Source: an uncultured Pelagibacteraceae bacterium
GTDB lineage: Bacteria > Pseudomonadota > Alphaproteobacteria > Pelagibacterales > Pelagibacteraceae
NCBI GenBank assembly: GCA_902596975.1
Contig: CACJWS010000003.1
Coordinates: 1-37,913 of the forward strand
Direction of reading: 5' to 3'
DNA: 37,913 nucleotides
Part shown: positions 26,705-34,877 of the stretch, one piece after another
Position numbering within the stretch: the stretch's first letter is position 1
Layout: each line of letters opens with the position of its first letter
The notes under the pieces: model-generated
Databases searched by the model: none
Told to the model about the DNA's origin: nothing
What the model saw: the letters and a program-made list of their open reading frames with translations, nothing else
Position numbers and translations under genes: made by a program

Positions 26705-27859
26705 ATGAATAAAGTTTTTAAGGTTGGTCTCATAGGATGTGGCCATATCGCAGAAACATATTTTAGGGGACACCAATATTTTAATAATTTCAAAATCGTT
26801 GCTTGTGCGGATATTAATCAAAAAGCAGCTGAAAAATGTGCGAAATTATACAACATCAAATCAATGACTGTTAATGAAATACTAAAAGATAAAGACATTG
26901 AGGTAATTTTAAATTTAACAATTCCTCAATCACATTATTCTGTATCAAAAAAAGTATTAAATGCAGGCAAGCATGTTTATTCAGAAAAACCATTAGCAAC
27001 ATACTTTCAAAAAGGAAAAGAGTTAGTGGCTTTAGCAAAACAAAAAAAATTGTACATAGGTAATGCGCCAGATACTTTTCTTGGAGGAGGTGGACAAAAA
27101 GCAAAGGAATTAATTGACTCTGATTTGATTGGACAAATCAAACTTGGAAATGCAATCTTTGCATTTCCTGGAGTTGAAAATTTTCATCCAAAACCAGAGT
27201 CTTGGTATAAAAAAGAGGGAGGACCAGTAATTGATATGGGTCCTTATTTTTTTACAACGCTTGTTAATCTTTTAGGACCAGCTAAACAGGTGCAAGGAAG
27301 AACATTAACGGCGTTTAAAAGAAGAAATTATAGAGCAGGTCCAAATAAAGGAAAAACATTTAAGGTTGAAACACCAACTACTTATTTAGCAACAATTCAA
27401 TTTCATAATGAAGCAATTATTCAAGTTACTCTATCCTTTGATGTTATTAATCATCAAAGAAATCATATGGAACTTTATGGAACTAAAGGATCAATTATTG
27501 TTCCTGATCCAAATATGTTTGGTGGATCAGTTTATATTTCTGTTACAGAAGGTGGTCGTTGGGGTGAACATAAAACTGATAAAATGCATTTAGGAAAAAT
27601 AAATATTACATCTGCAAGTGGTAGATCTAATGAATCACCAACAAATGCAAACTATAGAAGTGTTGGAATGTCTGAGATGTTATATTCAATTGAAAAAAAG
27701 AAAAAACATCGATGTTCCGGAGAGCTATCTCTTCATGTTTTAGATATAATTGAGTCTACTATGAAAGCCGCAACATCTGGAGTACCTCAAAAAATAAAAA
27801 CTAAGTGTGAAAAGCCAAAAAGATTTACAGAAGAAGAAGTAAAAAAAATTCTCTTATAG
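26705..27859 (+). CDS. Gfo/Idh/MocA dehydrogenase
   Basis: A 384-residue NAD(P)-dependent oxidoreductase with the Rossmann motif VGLIGCGHIAETYFRG and the catalytic-side lysine in VYSEKPLATY. A substrate-domain segment reads ESWYKKEGGPVIDMGPYFFTTLVNLLG. The GGPVIDMGPYY-like form is common in sugar and sugar-derivative dehydrogenases of this superfamily and differs from both minus-strand paralogues. It lies 5 bp after iolD and 3 bp before a hydroxyacid dehydrogenase, so it probably acts on a cyclitol or on a ring-opened intermediate. The substrate is unknown. Confidence 0.88.
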   Translation: MNKVFKVGLIGCGHIAETYFRGHQYFNNFKIVACADINQKAAEKCAKLYNIKSMTVNEILKDKDIEVILNLTIPQSHYSVSKKVLNAGKHVYSEKPLATYFQKGKELVALAKQKKLYIGNAPDTFLGGGGQKAKELIDSDLIGQIKLGNAIFAFPGVENFHPKPESWYKKEGGPVIDMGPYFFTTLVNLLGPAKQVQGRTLTAFKRRNYRAGPNKGKTFKVETPTTYLATIQFHNEAIIQVTLSFDVINHQRNHMELYGTKGSIIVPDPNMFGGSVYISVTEGGRWGEHKTDKMHLGKINITSASGRSNESPTNANYRSVGMSEMLYSIEKKKKHRCSGELSLHVLDIIESTMKAATSGVPQKIKTKCEKPKRFTEEEVKKILL

Positions 27860-27862
27860 ATC

Positions 27863-28882
27863 ATGAAAGATATTGCAATAGTTGATCCATATCCAAGAAC
27901 TATGGAGCTTATTTTCTCAAAATCAAAATTAAATGAGTTAAAAAATAAATTTAAGCTTATTTTCGCACCAAAAATAAATAAACAGAAATTTTATATTAAT
28001 AATATTCATAAAGCGAAATTTATAATTGGACAGCCTTATCTTCCTAAATTTTTGTTAATGAAAGCAAAAAAGTTGAAAGCAGTAATAAACGTCGAAAGTA
28101 ACTTTCTAGATAATATGGATTATAATTATTGCTTTGATAAAGGTATTCATGTTATTGCAACTTCACCCGTTTTCTCGAAACCAGTCGCAGAAATTGCGCT
28201 TGGATTTACACTCTCTCTTCTTAGAAATATTCATGGAGCAAATCAGGATTTCATTAATAAAAAGGAAAAGTACGGATTAGATGGAAATCTTAAGTCTTCA
28301 TTGTTATCAGACAAAAGAATTGGATTATTGGGATTTGGAGATCTAGGGAAAGCTTTGGTTCCATTATTGAAACCATTTTCGAGCAAAATAAATATCTATG
28401 ATCCTTGGATACCAAACAAAAAAATTATTAATCAAGGATTTAAACCAATTACTTTAAAAAAAATGTTTAAAGAGTGTGAAGTTATTTATGTGCTTGCTGC
28501 AATTACTACAAAAAACAAAGGACTGATTAATAAAAAATTACTCAATCTTATGAAATCAAACTCACTTTTTATACTAATGAGTAGAGCTGCAGTTGTTAAT
28601 TTTAAAGATTTAAAAAATAGGCTTAAAAAAGGTGATATTTATGCAGCGCTTGATGTTTTTCCGGAAGAACCAGTTAAAAAAAATGACCCTATAAGAAAAT
28701 TAAAAAATGTTTTATTTTCTGCACATAGAGCAGGTGCTTTAGACGAGACATTCAAGGAAATGGGTAATATTGTTTTTGAAGATATGAAATTAATTTCAAA
28801 AAATCTTAATCCAAGATTTTGTAAAAGAGCTCTAAGAAAAACTGTTCATCTTTTAAGGTCAAAACCTGTTGCAATTAATTAA
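27863..28882 (+). CDS. D-2-hydroxyacid dehydrogenase family protein
   Basis: A 339-residue NAD(P)-dependent dehydrogenase with the Rossmann motif LLGFGDLGKALVPLL. The catalytic Arg is in MSRAAVVNFKDL, the acid residue in ALDVFPEEP, and the histidine in FSAHRAGA, the variant His-Arg form. It is basic and more divergent than the paralogue at 21580. It is in operon with iolD, suggesting reduction or oxidation of a 2-oxo or 2-hydroxy acid made from 5-deoxyglucuronate. The exact substrate cannot be inferred. Confidence 0.85.
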   Translation: MKDIAIVDPYPRTMELIFSKSKLNELKNKFKLIFAPKINKQKFYINNIHKAKFIIGQPYLPKFLLMKAKKLKAVINVESNFLDNMDYNYCFDKGIHVIATSPVFSKPVAEIALGFTLSLLRNIHGANQDFINKKEKYGLDGNLKSSLLSDKRIGLLGFGDLGKALVPLLKPFSSKINIYDPWIPNKKIINQGFKPITLKKMFKECEVIYVLAAITTKNKGLINKKLLNLMKSNSLFILMSRAAVVNFKDLKNRLKKGDIYAALDVFPEEPVKKNDPIRKLKNVLFSAHRAGALDETFKEMGNIVFEDMKLISKNLNPRFCKRALRKTVHLLRSKPVAIN

Positions 28883-28904
28883 TTTTTTTTTTAATTTAAA
28901 TTAA

Positions 28905-29654
28905 ATGACTTCAACAAATAAATTGCTCTTAGAGGCCAAAGGTATCACAAAGTATTTTGGAACAATAACTGCTTTAGAAAATGTAAATTTAAAAGTGCAC
29001 GAAGGTGAATGTTTAGGTGTAGTGGGAGATAATGGTGCAGGCAAATCTACACTAATGAAAGTTTTATCTGGTTTGTACAAACCAAGTGCAGGTGCTTTAT
29101 TTTTTGAGGGCAAAGAACATGTGTTAGATAGTCCAAAAGACTCTCAAAATTTAGGTTTAGAAATGGTTTATCAAGATCTTGCATTGGCAGGTAATTTACC
29201 TATTGGAGAAAATATATTCTTAGGAAGAGAGCCAACAAAAAATATTGGCTTCTTAAAATTTCTAGATTTTAAAAAAATTCAAGAAATGACAAGCGCACAC
29301 TTAGAGAAACTAAAAATAAATGTTAAAAGTGCTGATCAGAAAGTAGAGGAATTATCTGGAGGACAAAGACAAGCGGTTGCAATAGCTAGGTCTACAGCAT
29401 TTAATGCCAAAGTTGTTATAATGGATGAACCAACTGCTGCTTTGGCAATAAAAGAAGTTGGAAAAGTATTAGATTTAATTAACAAATTAAAAAGTACTGG
29501 CGTAGGTGTTATAGTAATAAGCCATAGAATGGATGATATTTTTACTGTTTGTGACAGAGTAATGGCACTTTTTCAAGGAACAAACTTTGCTGAGTCTCAA
29601 TTAGATAAAACTTCAAGAGATGAAGTCATTGGTTGGATTATGGGAAAAAAATAA
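28905..29654 (+). CDS. Sugar ABC importer B, ATP-binding subunit
   Basis: A 249-residue single-domain carbohydrate-importer ATPase. Walker A is GDNGAGKST at 41-49, the Q-loop lies in MVYQDLALAG, the signature is ELSGGQRQ and Walker B is VVIMDEPTAALA. It is related to the importer A ATPase but clearly distinct. It follows the hydroxyacid dehydrogenase by 22 bp and the permease begins 2 bp after its stop, so it is probably in the iolD transcript. Substrate: a ribose-like sugar or a cyclitol. Confidence 0.93.
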   Translation: MTSTNKLLLEAKGITKYFGTITALENVNLKVHEGECLGVVGDNGAGKSTLMKVLSGLYKPSAGALFFEGKEHVLDSPKDSQNLGLEMVYQDLALAGNLPIGENIFLGREPTKNIGFLKFLDFKKIQEMTSAHLEKLKINVKSADQKVEELSGGQRQAVAIARSTAFNAKVVIMDEPTAALAIKEVGKVLDLINKLKSTGVGVIVISHRMDDIFTVCDRVMALFQGTNFAESQLDKTSRDEVIGWIMGKK

Positions 29655-29656
29655 AT

Positions 29657-30670
29657 ATGGAAGATAAAGAAAAAAAACAAGATAGCTTATACGTAAAACT
29701 TATTCCATATTTTGAAAAATATGGGATTTTACTATTATTAGTTATCATGATCTTGGTAATGCATATATTGCAACCAGATGTCTTCTTGTCTTGGAGAAAT
29801 GTAACAAACGTATTTAAACAAATATCTTGGCAATCAATGTTAGCTTTAGGTGTTTTTATGGTGATTGTGACTGCAGGTATAGATCTATCAGTTGGCTCAA
29901 TAATGATGCTTTCATTGATGATTTTAGCAATAGTAGCTAAAGCCGGAGCACCTTGGTTTATAGTTGTTCTAGTACCTTTATTTGCTGGATTTTTATGCGG
30001 TTTGATAAATGGTTTGGGGATAACACTTTTAAGAATGCCTCATCCTTTTATAATGACTTTAGGAACTCTTTATATTTTTAGAGGAACAGGAAACTTAATA
30101 TCAGGCGGAACACCTATAAGTGGATTTACTGATGAAGTTAGGTACTTAGGTCATGGCAGAATAGATCTTACTTGGCTTGGATTAGAGAAATCTCAATATC
30201 TCCCCGTAAGCTTAGTTTTGATCGCTGTTGTATATTTTGTTTTTTGGGTTTTCTTGAATCATAGTCGAACAGGAAAGTGGATTTATGCAATTGGTGGCAA
30301 CCCAAGCGCAGCAAGAGCTTCAGGAATTAATGTTAATAAAATTTTAATAATTGTTTATTCACTTTGTGGATTTTTATCAGGTATTGGAGCATTAATTTTA
30401 GCAGGAAGAACAGACTCTGGTTATCCTAATGCAGGATTACAATCTGAATTGGATGCTATCGCAGCATGTATAATTGGTGGAGCTAGTTTCTTTGGTGGTA
30501 GAGGAACTGTTCTTGGAGTATTTGCCGGAGTAATGATTATGGGAATTTTAAGAAATGGACTTAATTTGATGGATGTAAGCTCTTTCTGGCAACAGGTATT
30601 AATTGGCTCGATCATTGTATTAGCAGTTTACGTGGATGTTTTAAGAAGAGATTTCGGCACAAGAAAATAA
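29657..30670 (+). CDS. Sugar ABC importer B, permease
   Basis: An inner-membrane permease of the ribose/xylose (BPD_transp_2) type, 337 residues from the ATG at 29657. A TTG at 29633, inside the ATPase gene, would add eight residues and seems unlikely. Signatures are VTAGIDLSVGSIMMLS, ITLLRMPHPFIMTLGTLYIFRG, NPSAARASGINV and ELDAIAACIIGGASFFGGRG. The binding-protein gene follows after 107 bp. Confidence 0.93.
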   Translation: MEDKEKKQDSLYVKLIPYFEKYGILLLLVIMILVMHILQPDVFLSWRNVTNVFKQISWQSMLALGVFMVIVTAGIDLSVGSIMMLSLMILAIVAKAGAPWFIVVLVPLFAGFLCGLINGLGITLLRMPHPFIMTLGTLYIFRGTGNLISGGTPISGFTDEVRYLGHGRIDLTWLGLEKSQYLPVSLVLIAVVYFVFWVFLNHSRTGKWIYAIGGNPSAARASGINVNKILIIVYSLCGFLSGIGALILAGRTDSGYPNAGLQSELDAIAACIIGGASFFGGRGTVLGVFAGVMIMGILRNGLNLMDVSSFWQQVLIGSIIVLAVYVDVLRRDFGTRK

Positions 30671-30777
30671 ACACGTCAAAGTTGAATAGATGCTATCATA
30701 AGAGACCCTGTAAACAGTTGAATTTTTTTTAAAAATTTTATTAAATTAAGCTTTAATAATTATTAAAGGGGAAATTT

Positions 30778-31710
30778 ATGAGAGAACTATCAAGAAAAAT
30801 TGTTGTTTTAGTATCAGCAATTTTTTTATCGATAAGCATGATTTCAGCTTCTTTTGCTGATGGTCATGGTAAAAAAATCTTATTCAGTATTAAAGGTCCT
30901 GGGTCTGGAAATCCTTTCTGGGCTTCTGTTACTAAAGGTGCTGAAGAAGAAGCTAAAAAATTAGGTGTCAAGTTAATCTTGGTTGCGCCACCTCAAGAAG
31001 GTGATGTTCAAGCACAAATTAACCAAGTGGAAGACCAACTTGCTAAAGGTGTTGATGCTTTAGCTCTTGCACCAGGAGATCCAAATGCATTTGCTCCAAT
31101 TGTAGATGATGCTATCAAAAGTGGTGTTCCAGTTGTATTCGTAGATACAAAAGGGATCAATGAAGGTGTTACTTTTATTGGAACTAACAATATGAATGGA
31201 GCAGAATTAGCTGCTAAATTCATTTGTGACAAAACTCCAAAAGGTTCAGATGTTGCAATTTTGACTGGAATAGAGTCTCAATCAACAGCTTTACTAAGAA
31301 GAGACGGTGCAATTAAAGGATTTAAAAATTGTGGTTTAAATATAGTTGCTACTCAAACAGCTGAGTGGGATACTGCAAAAGGTAGATCAGTTACTGAGTC
31401 TATTATTTTGAAAAATCCTAACATCAAAGCAATATTTGCTTCAAATGACAATATGGGCTTAGGTGCTATGCAAGCTCTTAAAGATGCAGATATGAATGAT
31501 GTTGTTGTAGTTGGTTTTGATGCAACTCCAGATGCTGCTACAAGTATCTTAAAAGGTGAAATGACTGCAACTATTGCTCAGTTCTCATATAACATGGGTG
31601 CTTACGGTGTTAAATATGCACTTGAGCTAGCTAATGGTGGAAGTATTGATCCAAACATTGATACTGGAACACAATTAGTAACAAAAGAAAACGCTAACGA
31701 TTTTAAATAA
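30778..31710 (+). CDS. Sugar ABC importer B, periplasmic binding protein
   Basis: A 310-residue class I (Peripla_BP_4, ribose-binding-like) protein. The signal peptide ends near SASFADGH, and ADG-H just after the cleavage region recurs in the TctC protein here. The mature start KKILFSIKGPGSGNPFWASVTKGAEEEA carries the pocket motif NPFW. Other blocks are ALAPGDPNAFAPIVDDA, FASNDNMGLGAMQAL and VVGFDATPDAATSILKGEMTATIAQ. A strong Shine-Dalgarno (AAGGGGA) precedes the ATG and a strong terminator follows, so abundant expression is likely. Confidence 0.94.
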   Translation: MRELSRKIVVLVSAIFLSISMISASFADGHGKKILFSIKGPGSGNPFWASVTKGAEEEAKKLGVKLILVAPPQEGDVQAQINQVEDQLAKGVDALALAPGDPNAFAPIVDDAIKSGVPVVFVDTKGINEGVTFIGTNNMNGAELAAKFICDKTPKGSDVAILTGIESQSTALLRRDGAIKGFKNCGLNIVATQTAEWDTAKGRSVTESIILKNPNIKAIFASNDNMGLGAMQALKDADMNDVVVVGFDATPDAATSILKGEMTATIAQFSYNMGAYGVKYALELANGGSIDPNIDTGTQLVTKENANDFK

Positions 31711-31735
31711 TCATTAGTTTATAACATTTAAAAAA

Positions 31736-31764
31736 GGGTGGAATTTTATTCCACCCTTTTTTTT
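31736..31764 (+). terminator. Bidirectional intrinsic terminator
   Basis: A 9-bp perfect stem (GGGTGGAAT with ATTCCACCC) closes a 3-nt loop. It is followed by T8 on the + strand and preceded by A6, giving T6 on the minus strand. It ends the importer B operon 25 bp after its stop codon. Read the other way it also serves the convergent DsrE-like gene. Confidence 0.93.
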
Positions 31765-31771
31765 ATTTATT

Positions 31772-32149
31772 TTAAAGAGTGATTACTTGATCAGGTGGAG
31801 TTGATCCAAGTGCAGTATATAATTGTGGAAAGCATCCGGCCACTACACCATCAACCAAACCTTTTGCTTTAACGTCTCCACTTCCGCATTGTTCTAAAGT
31901 TCCATCAGCAAAACCTCGTCTAACAGCGCAGGCATCACATACCATCAACAGCATTTTCTTCTCATTAGCAATTTTTGCTAATCTTTCACCGATGGGATCT
32001 CCTTTTTTTAAACAAAAAAGGTTATCATCAAAAAAAAACATTCCAGCAACATCAACTACGTGAGAGTTTTTTTCCAGTTGTGGCAATATCATTGTAGCAA
32101 GTTGGAAAGTACTAGCCATACTTGTTTTAAATACATAAGCAATTTTCAT
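31772..32149 (-). CDS. DsrE/DsrF-like small sulfur-relay family protein
   Basis: A 125-residue cytoplasmic DsrE-fold protein beginning MKIAYVFKTSMASTFQLATMILPQL. It has the cysteine motif MVCDACAVRRG (CxxC) and further cysteines in LEQCGSGD and AGCFPQLY. Members bind or transfer sulfur or persulfide; the exact role is unknown. It is a single gene with a strong Shine-Dalgarno (AGGAG at 32159-32155) and a perfect 20-bp palindrome 25 bp upstream of its start. It is flanked by the bidirectional terminator. No sulfur-oxidation genes are nearby. Confidence 0.7.
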   Translation of the reverse strand: MKIAYVFKTSMASTFQLATMILPQLEKNSHVVDVAGMFFFDDNLFCLKKGDPIGERLAKIANEKKMLLMVCDACAVRRGFADGTLEQCGSGDVKAKGLVDGVVAGCFPQLYTALGSTPPDQVITL

Positions 32150-32174
32150 ATTTTCTCCTAATTTTTATATTATT

Positions 32175-32194
32175 TGTTATGTTATAACATAACA
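32175..32194. promoter_or_regulatory. Perfect 20-bp palindrome, candidate operator
   Basis: TGTTATGTTATAACATAACA is a perfect 20-bp palindrome in the 171-bp divergent spacer between the DsrE-like gene and the fucU-like gene. It starts 26 bp upstream of the DsrE-like start codon. The ATGTTAT/ATAACAT halves resemble boxes bound by Fur-family regulators such as Zur, though Zur boxes that I know usually have extra central bases. No regulator gene is adjacent. The rest of this spacer is A+T-rich with no other clear element. Confidence 0.6.
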
Positions 32195-32320
32195 CTTTAA
32201 ATTCAATGAATAAATAAATACAAAGAAAATATTTTCAGAATTTTTGATAAAAAAAATTACGTAAATTAATTAATTCAAGTAATGTTAGAAATCTTAAAAA
32301 GAATATAATATACTTATAAA

Positions 32321-32782
32321 ATGTTAATAAATATTAATCCAGTTTTAAGCCCTGAATTACTTTTTAATTTAAGATCCATGGGTCACGGCGAGAAAATTAT
32401 TCTTGCTGATGCTAATTTTCCTGCAAACTCTATGAATAAAAATGTAATTCGATTAGATGGGGTAGATATTAAAAGTGCAGCAAATGCAATTTTATCTGTT
32501 TTTCCATTAGATAGTTTTATCGTATCACAAGGGGGCTCACCTGCACTTAGAATGGAAGTAGATGATAAACCAGAGGAACTAACTGAAACTCATAAAGAAT
32601 TTATTGATGCAGTAAAAAATAATTCTGGTCCCCAATGGAAAGTTGGATCAATTTCAAGACAAAATTTTTATGAAGAAGCTAAAAAAGCATATTGTATTGT
32701 AACCACTACAGATGCTCGACCTTTTGGATGTTTTATTATTACTAAAGGAGTTATTCTTCCTGACGGTAAAGTCTGGTCTTAA
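32321..32782 (+). CDS. RbsD/FucU-family sugar mutarotase
   Basis: A 153-residue protein of the RbsD/FucU fold, nearer to FucU. It starts INPVLSPELLFNLRSMGHGEKIILADANFP, with the catalytic histidine in GHGE and the Asp in LADANFP. It interconverts anomers of a sugar such as fucose or ribose. It lies 4 bp before a ribokinase, suggesting that the pair processes a sugar delivered by importer B or another system. Confidence 0.88.
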   Translation: MLININPVLSPELLFNLRSMGHGEKIILADANFPANSMNKNVIRLDGVDIKSAANAILSVFPLDSFIVSQGGSPALRMEVDDKPEELTETHKEFIDAVKNNSGPQWKVGSISRQNFYEEAKKAYCIVTTTDARPFGCFIITKGVILPDGKVWS

Positions 32783-32786
32783 TTAA

Positions 32787-33701
32787 ATGAAATCTATATG
32801 TGTATTTGGAGTGTTTGTTGCAGACTTATGTTTTATTGGTGAAAAAATTCCTGAAGTGGGGCAAACTATTTTAGGAACAAAACACTTAATAGGACCTGGT
32901 GGAAAAGGATCTAACCAAGCCATTGCTGCAGCAAGACTTGGAGGAAACATAAGTTTTATTACAAAAATAGGTGATGATAATAATGCTGAAATGGCACTAA
33001 ATTTATATAAATCCTCTGGAGTAAATACCGATTATATTATTATAGACAAAAATCAATCAACTGGTGTTGCTGGTATTATGATTAATGCAAATACAGGTGA
33101 TAATGCAATAAACATCGTACCAGGCGCTGCTGGCACTTTAAATAATTCTGATATAGATAATAATTTAAAAGCAATTGAAAATTCAGATATATTCTTAACA
33201 CAATTAGAAACACCACATGATGTTACTAGTTATGCTTTACAAAAAGCCAAAGATACTGGATCAATTACTATTTTAAATCCAGCTCCAGCTTCAAAAATAT
33301 CTGAGAATGACTTTAAAAACATAGACTATTTTACACCAAATGAAACTGAGGCTAGTTTTTATTTAGAAAAGAAAATAGAAACAAAATCTGAAATAGAAAA
33401 TGCAGCTAAAGAATTTTTAAAAAAAGGAGTAAAAAATATTCTAATAACCCTTGGTTCTAAAGGAGTTTATTTTTCAAATGGAACCGAAAGTCATTTTGTA
33501 GATGCTCATAAATTAAAAGATGATGTAAAAGATACTACTGGAGCAGGAGATGCATTTAATGGAGCTTTTAGTGTGGCATTAGCTAAATCGTTACAAATTG
33601 TTGATGCATTAGAATTTTCTAATAAAGTTGCTGGCATTTCTACAACTAAAGAAGGGGCTGCAAATTCAATGCCAAGTATCAATGAAGTAGAAAATTATTA
33701 A
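32787..33701 (+). CDS. rbsK: Ribokinase-type PfkB sugar kinase
   Basis: A 304-residue PfkB-family kinase that phosphorylates ribose or a similar sugar with ATP. The first PfkB signature, GPGGKGSNQAIAAARLGG, has the GGKGxNQA form typical of ribokinases. The second is DTTGAGDAFNGAF with the catalytic base Asp. NPAPA and TPNETEA are also ribokinase-like. IolC is also a PfkB kinase, but these motifs and the FucU neighbour favour ribokinase. The stop codon directly abuts the convergent enolase-superfamily gene. Confidence 0.88.
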   Translation: MKSICVFGVFVADLCFIGEKIPEVGQTILGTKHLIGPGGKGSNQAIAAARLGGNISFITKIGDDNNAEMALNLYKSSGVNTDYIIIDKNQSTGVAGIMINANTGDNAINIVPGAAGTLNNSDIDNNLKAIENSDIFLTQLETPHDVTSYALQKAKDTGSITILNPAPASKISENDFKNIDYFTPNETEASFYLEKKIETKSEIENAAKEFLKKGVKNILITLGSKGVYFSNGTESHFVDAHKLKDDVKDTTGAGDAFNGAFSVALAKSLQIVDALEFSNKVAGISTTKEGAANSMPSINEVENY

Positions 33702-34877
33702 TTACTCAATAATTTTAAATTCTGATTTATATTTATCTGTAATCTTAAGCCCTAGACCTGGAACATTATCATCTAGGTCTATCATTCCATCTATTGGAGC
33801 AGGATCACCTTCAAAAATATAATAAAATAGTTCGTTACCAATTTCTACATCATGAACTGGAAAAAACTCTGAGATAGGACAATTAAAATTCGACATTGTT
33901 AAATGATAGTTATGCATTTGACCTGCATGTGGAATTACTGGAACTTGATAAGCCTCTGCAAGAGCATTTATTTTCTGAGCGATTGTAAATCCACCAACTC
34001 TATTATTATCATATTGAATGTAGCTAACTGCTTTGAGGTCTAACAATTGTTTAAAACCAAATAGATTAAATTCATGTTCTCCCCCAGAAATTGGTATAGC
34101 GTTCATATTATTCAGTTCCGCATACCCATGAATATCATCAGCAATAACTGGTTCTTCTAACCATCTTGGATTAAATTTTACCAATTTAGGTATCATTCTT
34201 TTAGAATAATCTAGGTTCCAACCCATATAACATTCTAACATTAAGTCAGTATCATCCCCGATTACTTCTCTTACAGCTTCTACAAGTTCAATGTTTTTTC
34301 TCATACCTTCAGGACCATCTTTTGGCCCCCAACCAAATCTCATTTTAAACATTTTAAAACCTTGTTTTTTATATTTTTCAGCTTCATTTTGTAAATCTTT
34401 GATAGGTTGGCTATAAAGTTTTGATGCATAAACAGGTATCTTTTCTTTTGTTCTACCCCCTAACAATTTAAATACGGGTTTGTTAGTTAACTTTCCTAAT
34501 ATATCCCAAATAGCAATATCAATTGCAGATATTGCAACCATACCCAAACCTCTTCTTCCCCATGCATGAGTTCTTCTATACATTTTTTCCCAGATGTAAG
34601 AGTAATCAAAAGGATCTTCTCCTATAACTAATGGTCTAAGATACTCATCAATAGTTTTTTTTACTAACTGAGGAGCAAGAGCTGCATTACCAATTCCAAT
34701 ATGACCATCATCAGTTTCAATTTCACAAATTAACCATTCATGAAATCTGAAAGAACCCATGGCATCTGATTTTTCATAAAGTAAATCTGATGCATTTGTG
34801 CAAAAATTATTTTGAGGAGGAACTGTTTTACCATTCCATTGATATACTTTTGTTCTTATATCTTTAATTTTAGACAT
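33702..34877 (-). CDS. Enolase-superfamily sugar-acid dehydratase (rhamnonate-dehydratase-like)
   Basis: A 391-residue mandelate racemase/muconate-lactonizing-type enzyme that dehydrates a sugar acid to a 2-keto-3-deoxy acid. Metal ligands are E215 (LMLECYMGW), E241 (WLEEP) and E267 (SGGEHEF), and the catalytic histidine is H317 in [10 protein letters not shown]. The block [16 protein letters not shown] and the SGGEH motif resemble L-rhamnonate dehydratase (RhmD), where I recall the first ligand as Asp. Here it is Glu. Substrate is therefore open: rhamnonate, lyxonate or another acid. It abuts the PdxA-like gene with no gap. Confidence 0.87.
   Translation of the reverse strand: MSKIKDIRTKVYQWNGKTVPPQNNFCTNASDLLYEKSDAMGSFRFHEWLICEIETDDGHIGIGNAALAPQLVKKTIDEYLRPLVIGEDPFDYSYIWEKMYRRTHAWGRRGLGMVAISAIDIAIWDILGKLTNKPVFKLLGGRTKEKIPVYASKLYSQPIKDLQNEAEKYKKQGFKMFKMRFGWGPKDGPEGMRKNIELVEAVREVIGDDTDLMLECYMGWNLDYSKRMIPKLVKFNPRWLEEPVIADDIHGYAELNNMNAIPISGGEHEFNLFGFKQLLDLKAVSYIQYDNNRVGGFTIAQKINALAEAYQVPVIPHAGQMHNYHLTMSNFNCPISEFFPVHDVEIGNELFYYIFEGDPAPIDGMIDLDDNVPGLGLKITDKYKSEFKIIE

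Noticed and set aside
28883..28904. T9 tract after the hydroxyacid dehydrogenase as a terminator before the importer B ATPase
   Set aside because: No stem precedes the T run; transcription probably continues into the ABC genes.
32787..33701. The PfkB kinase as IolC
   Set aside because: Its first signature has the ribokinase form GGKGSNQA, it pairs with a FucU-type mutarotase, and it lies outside the iol operons.
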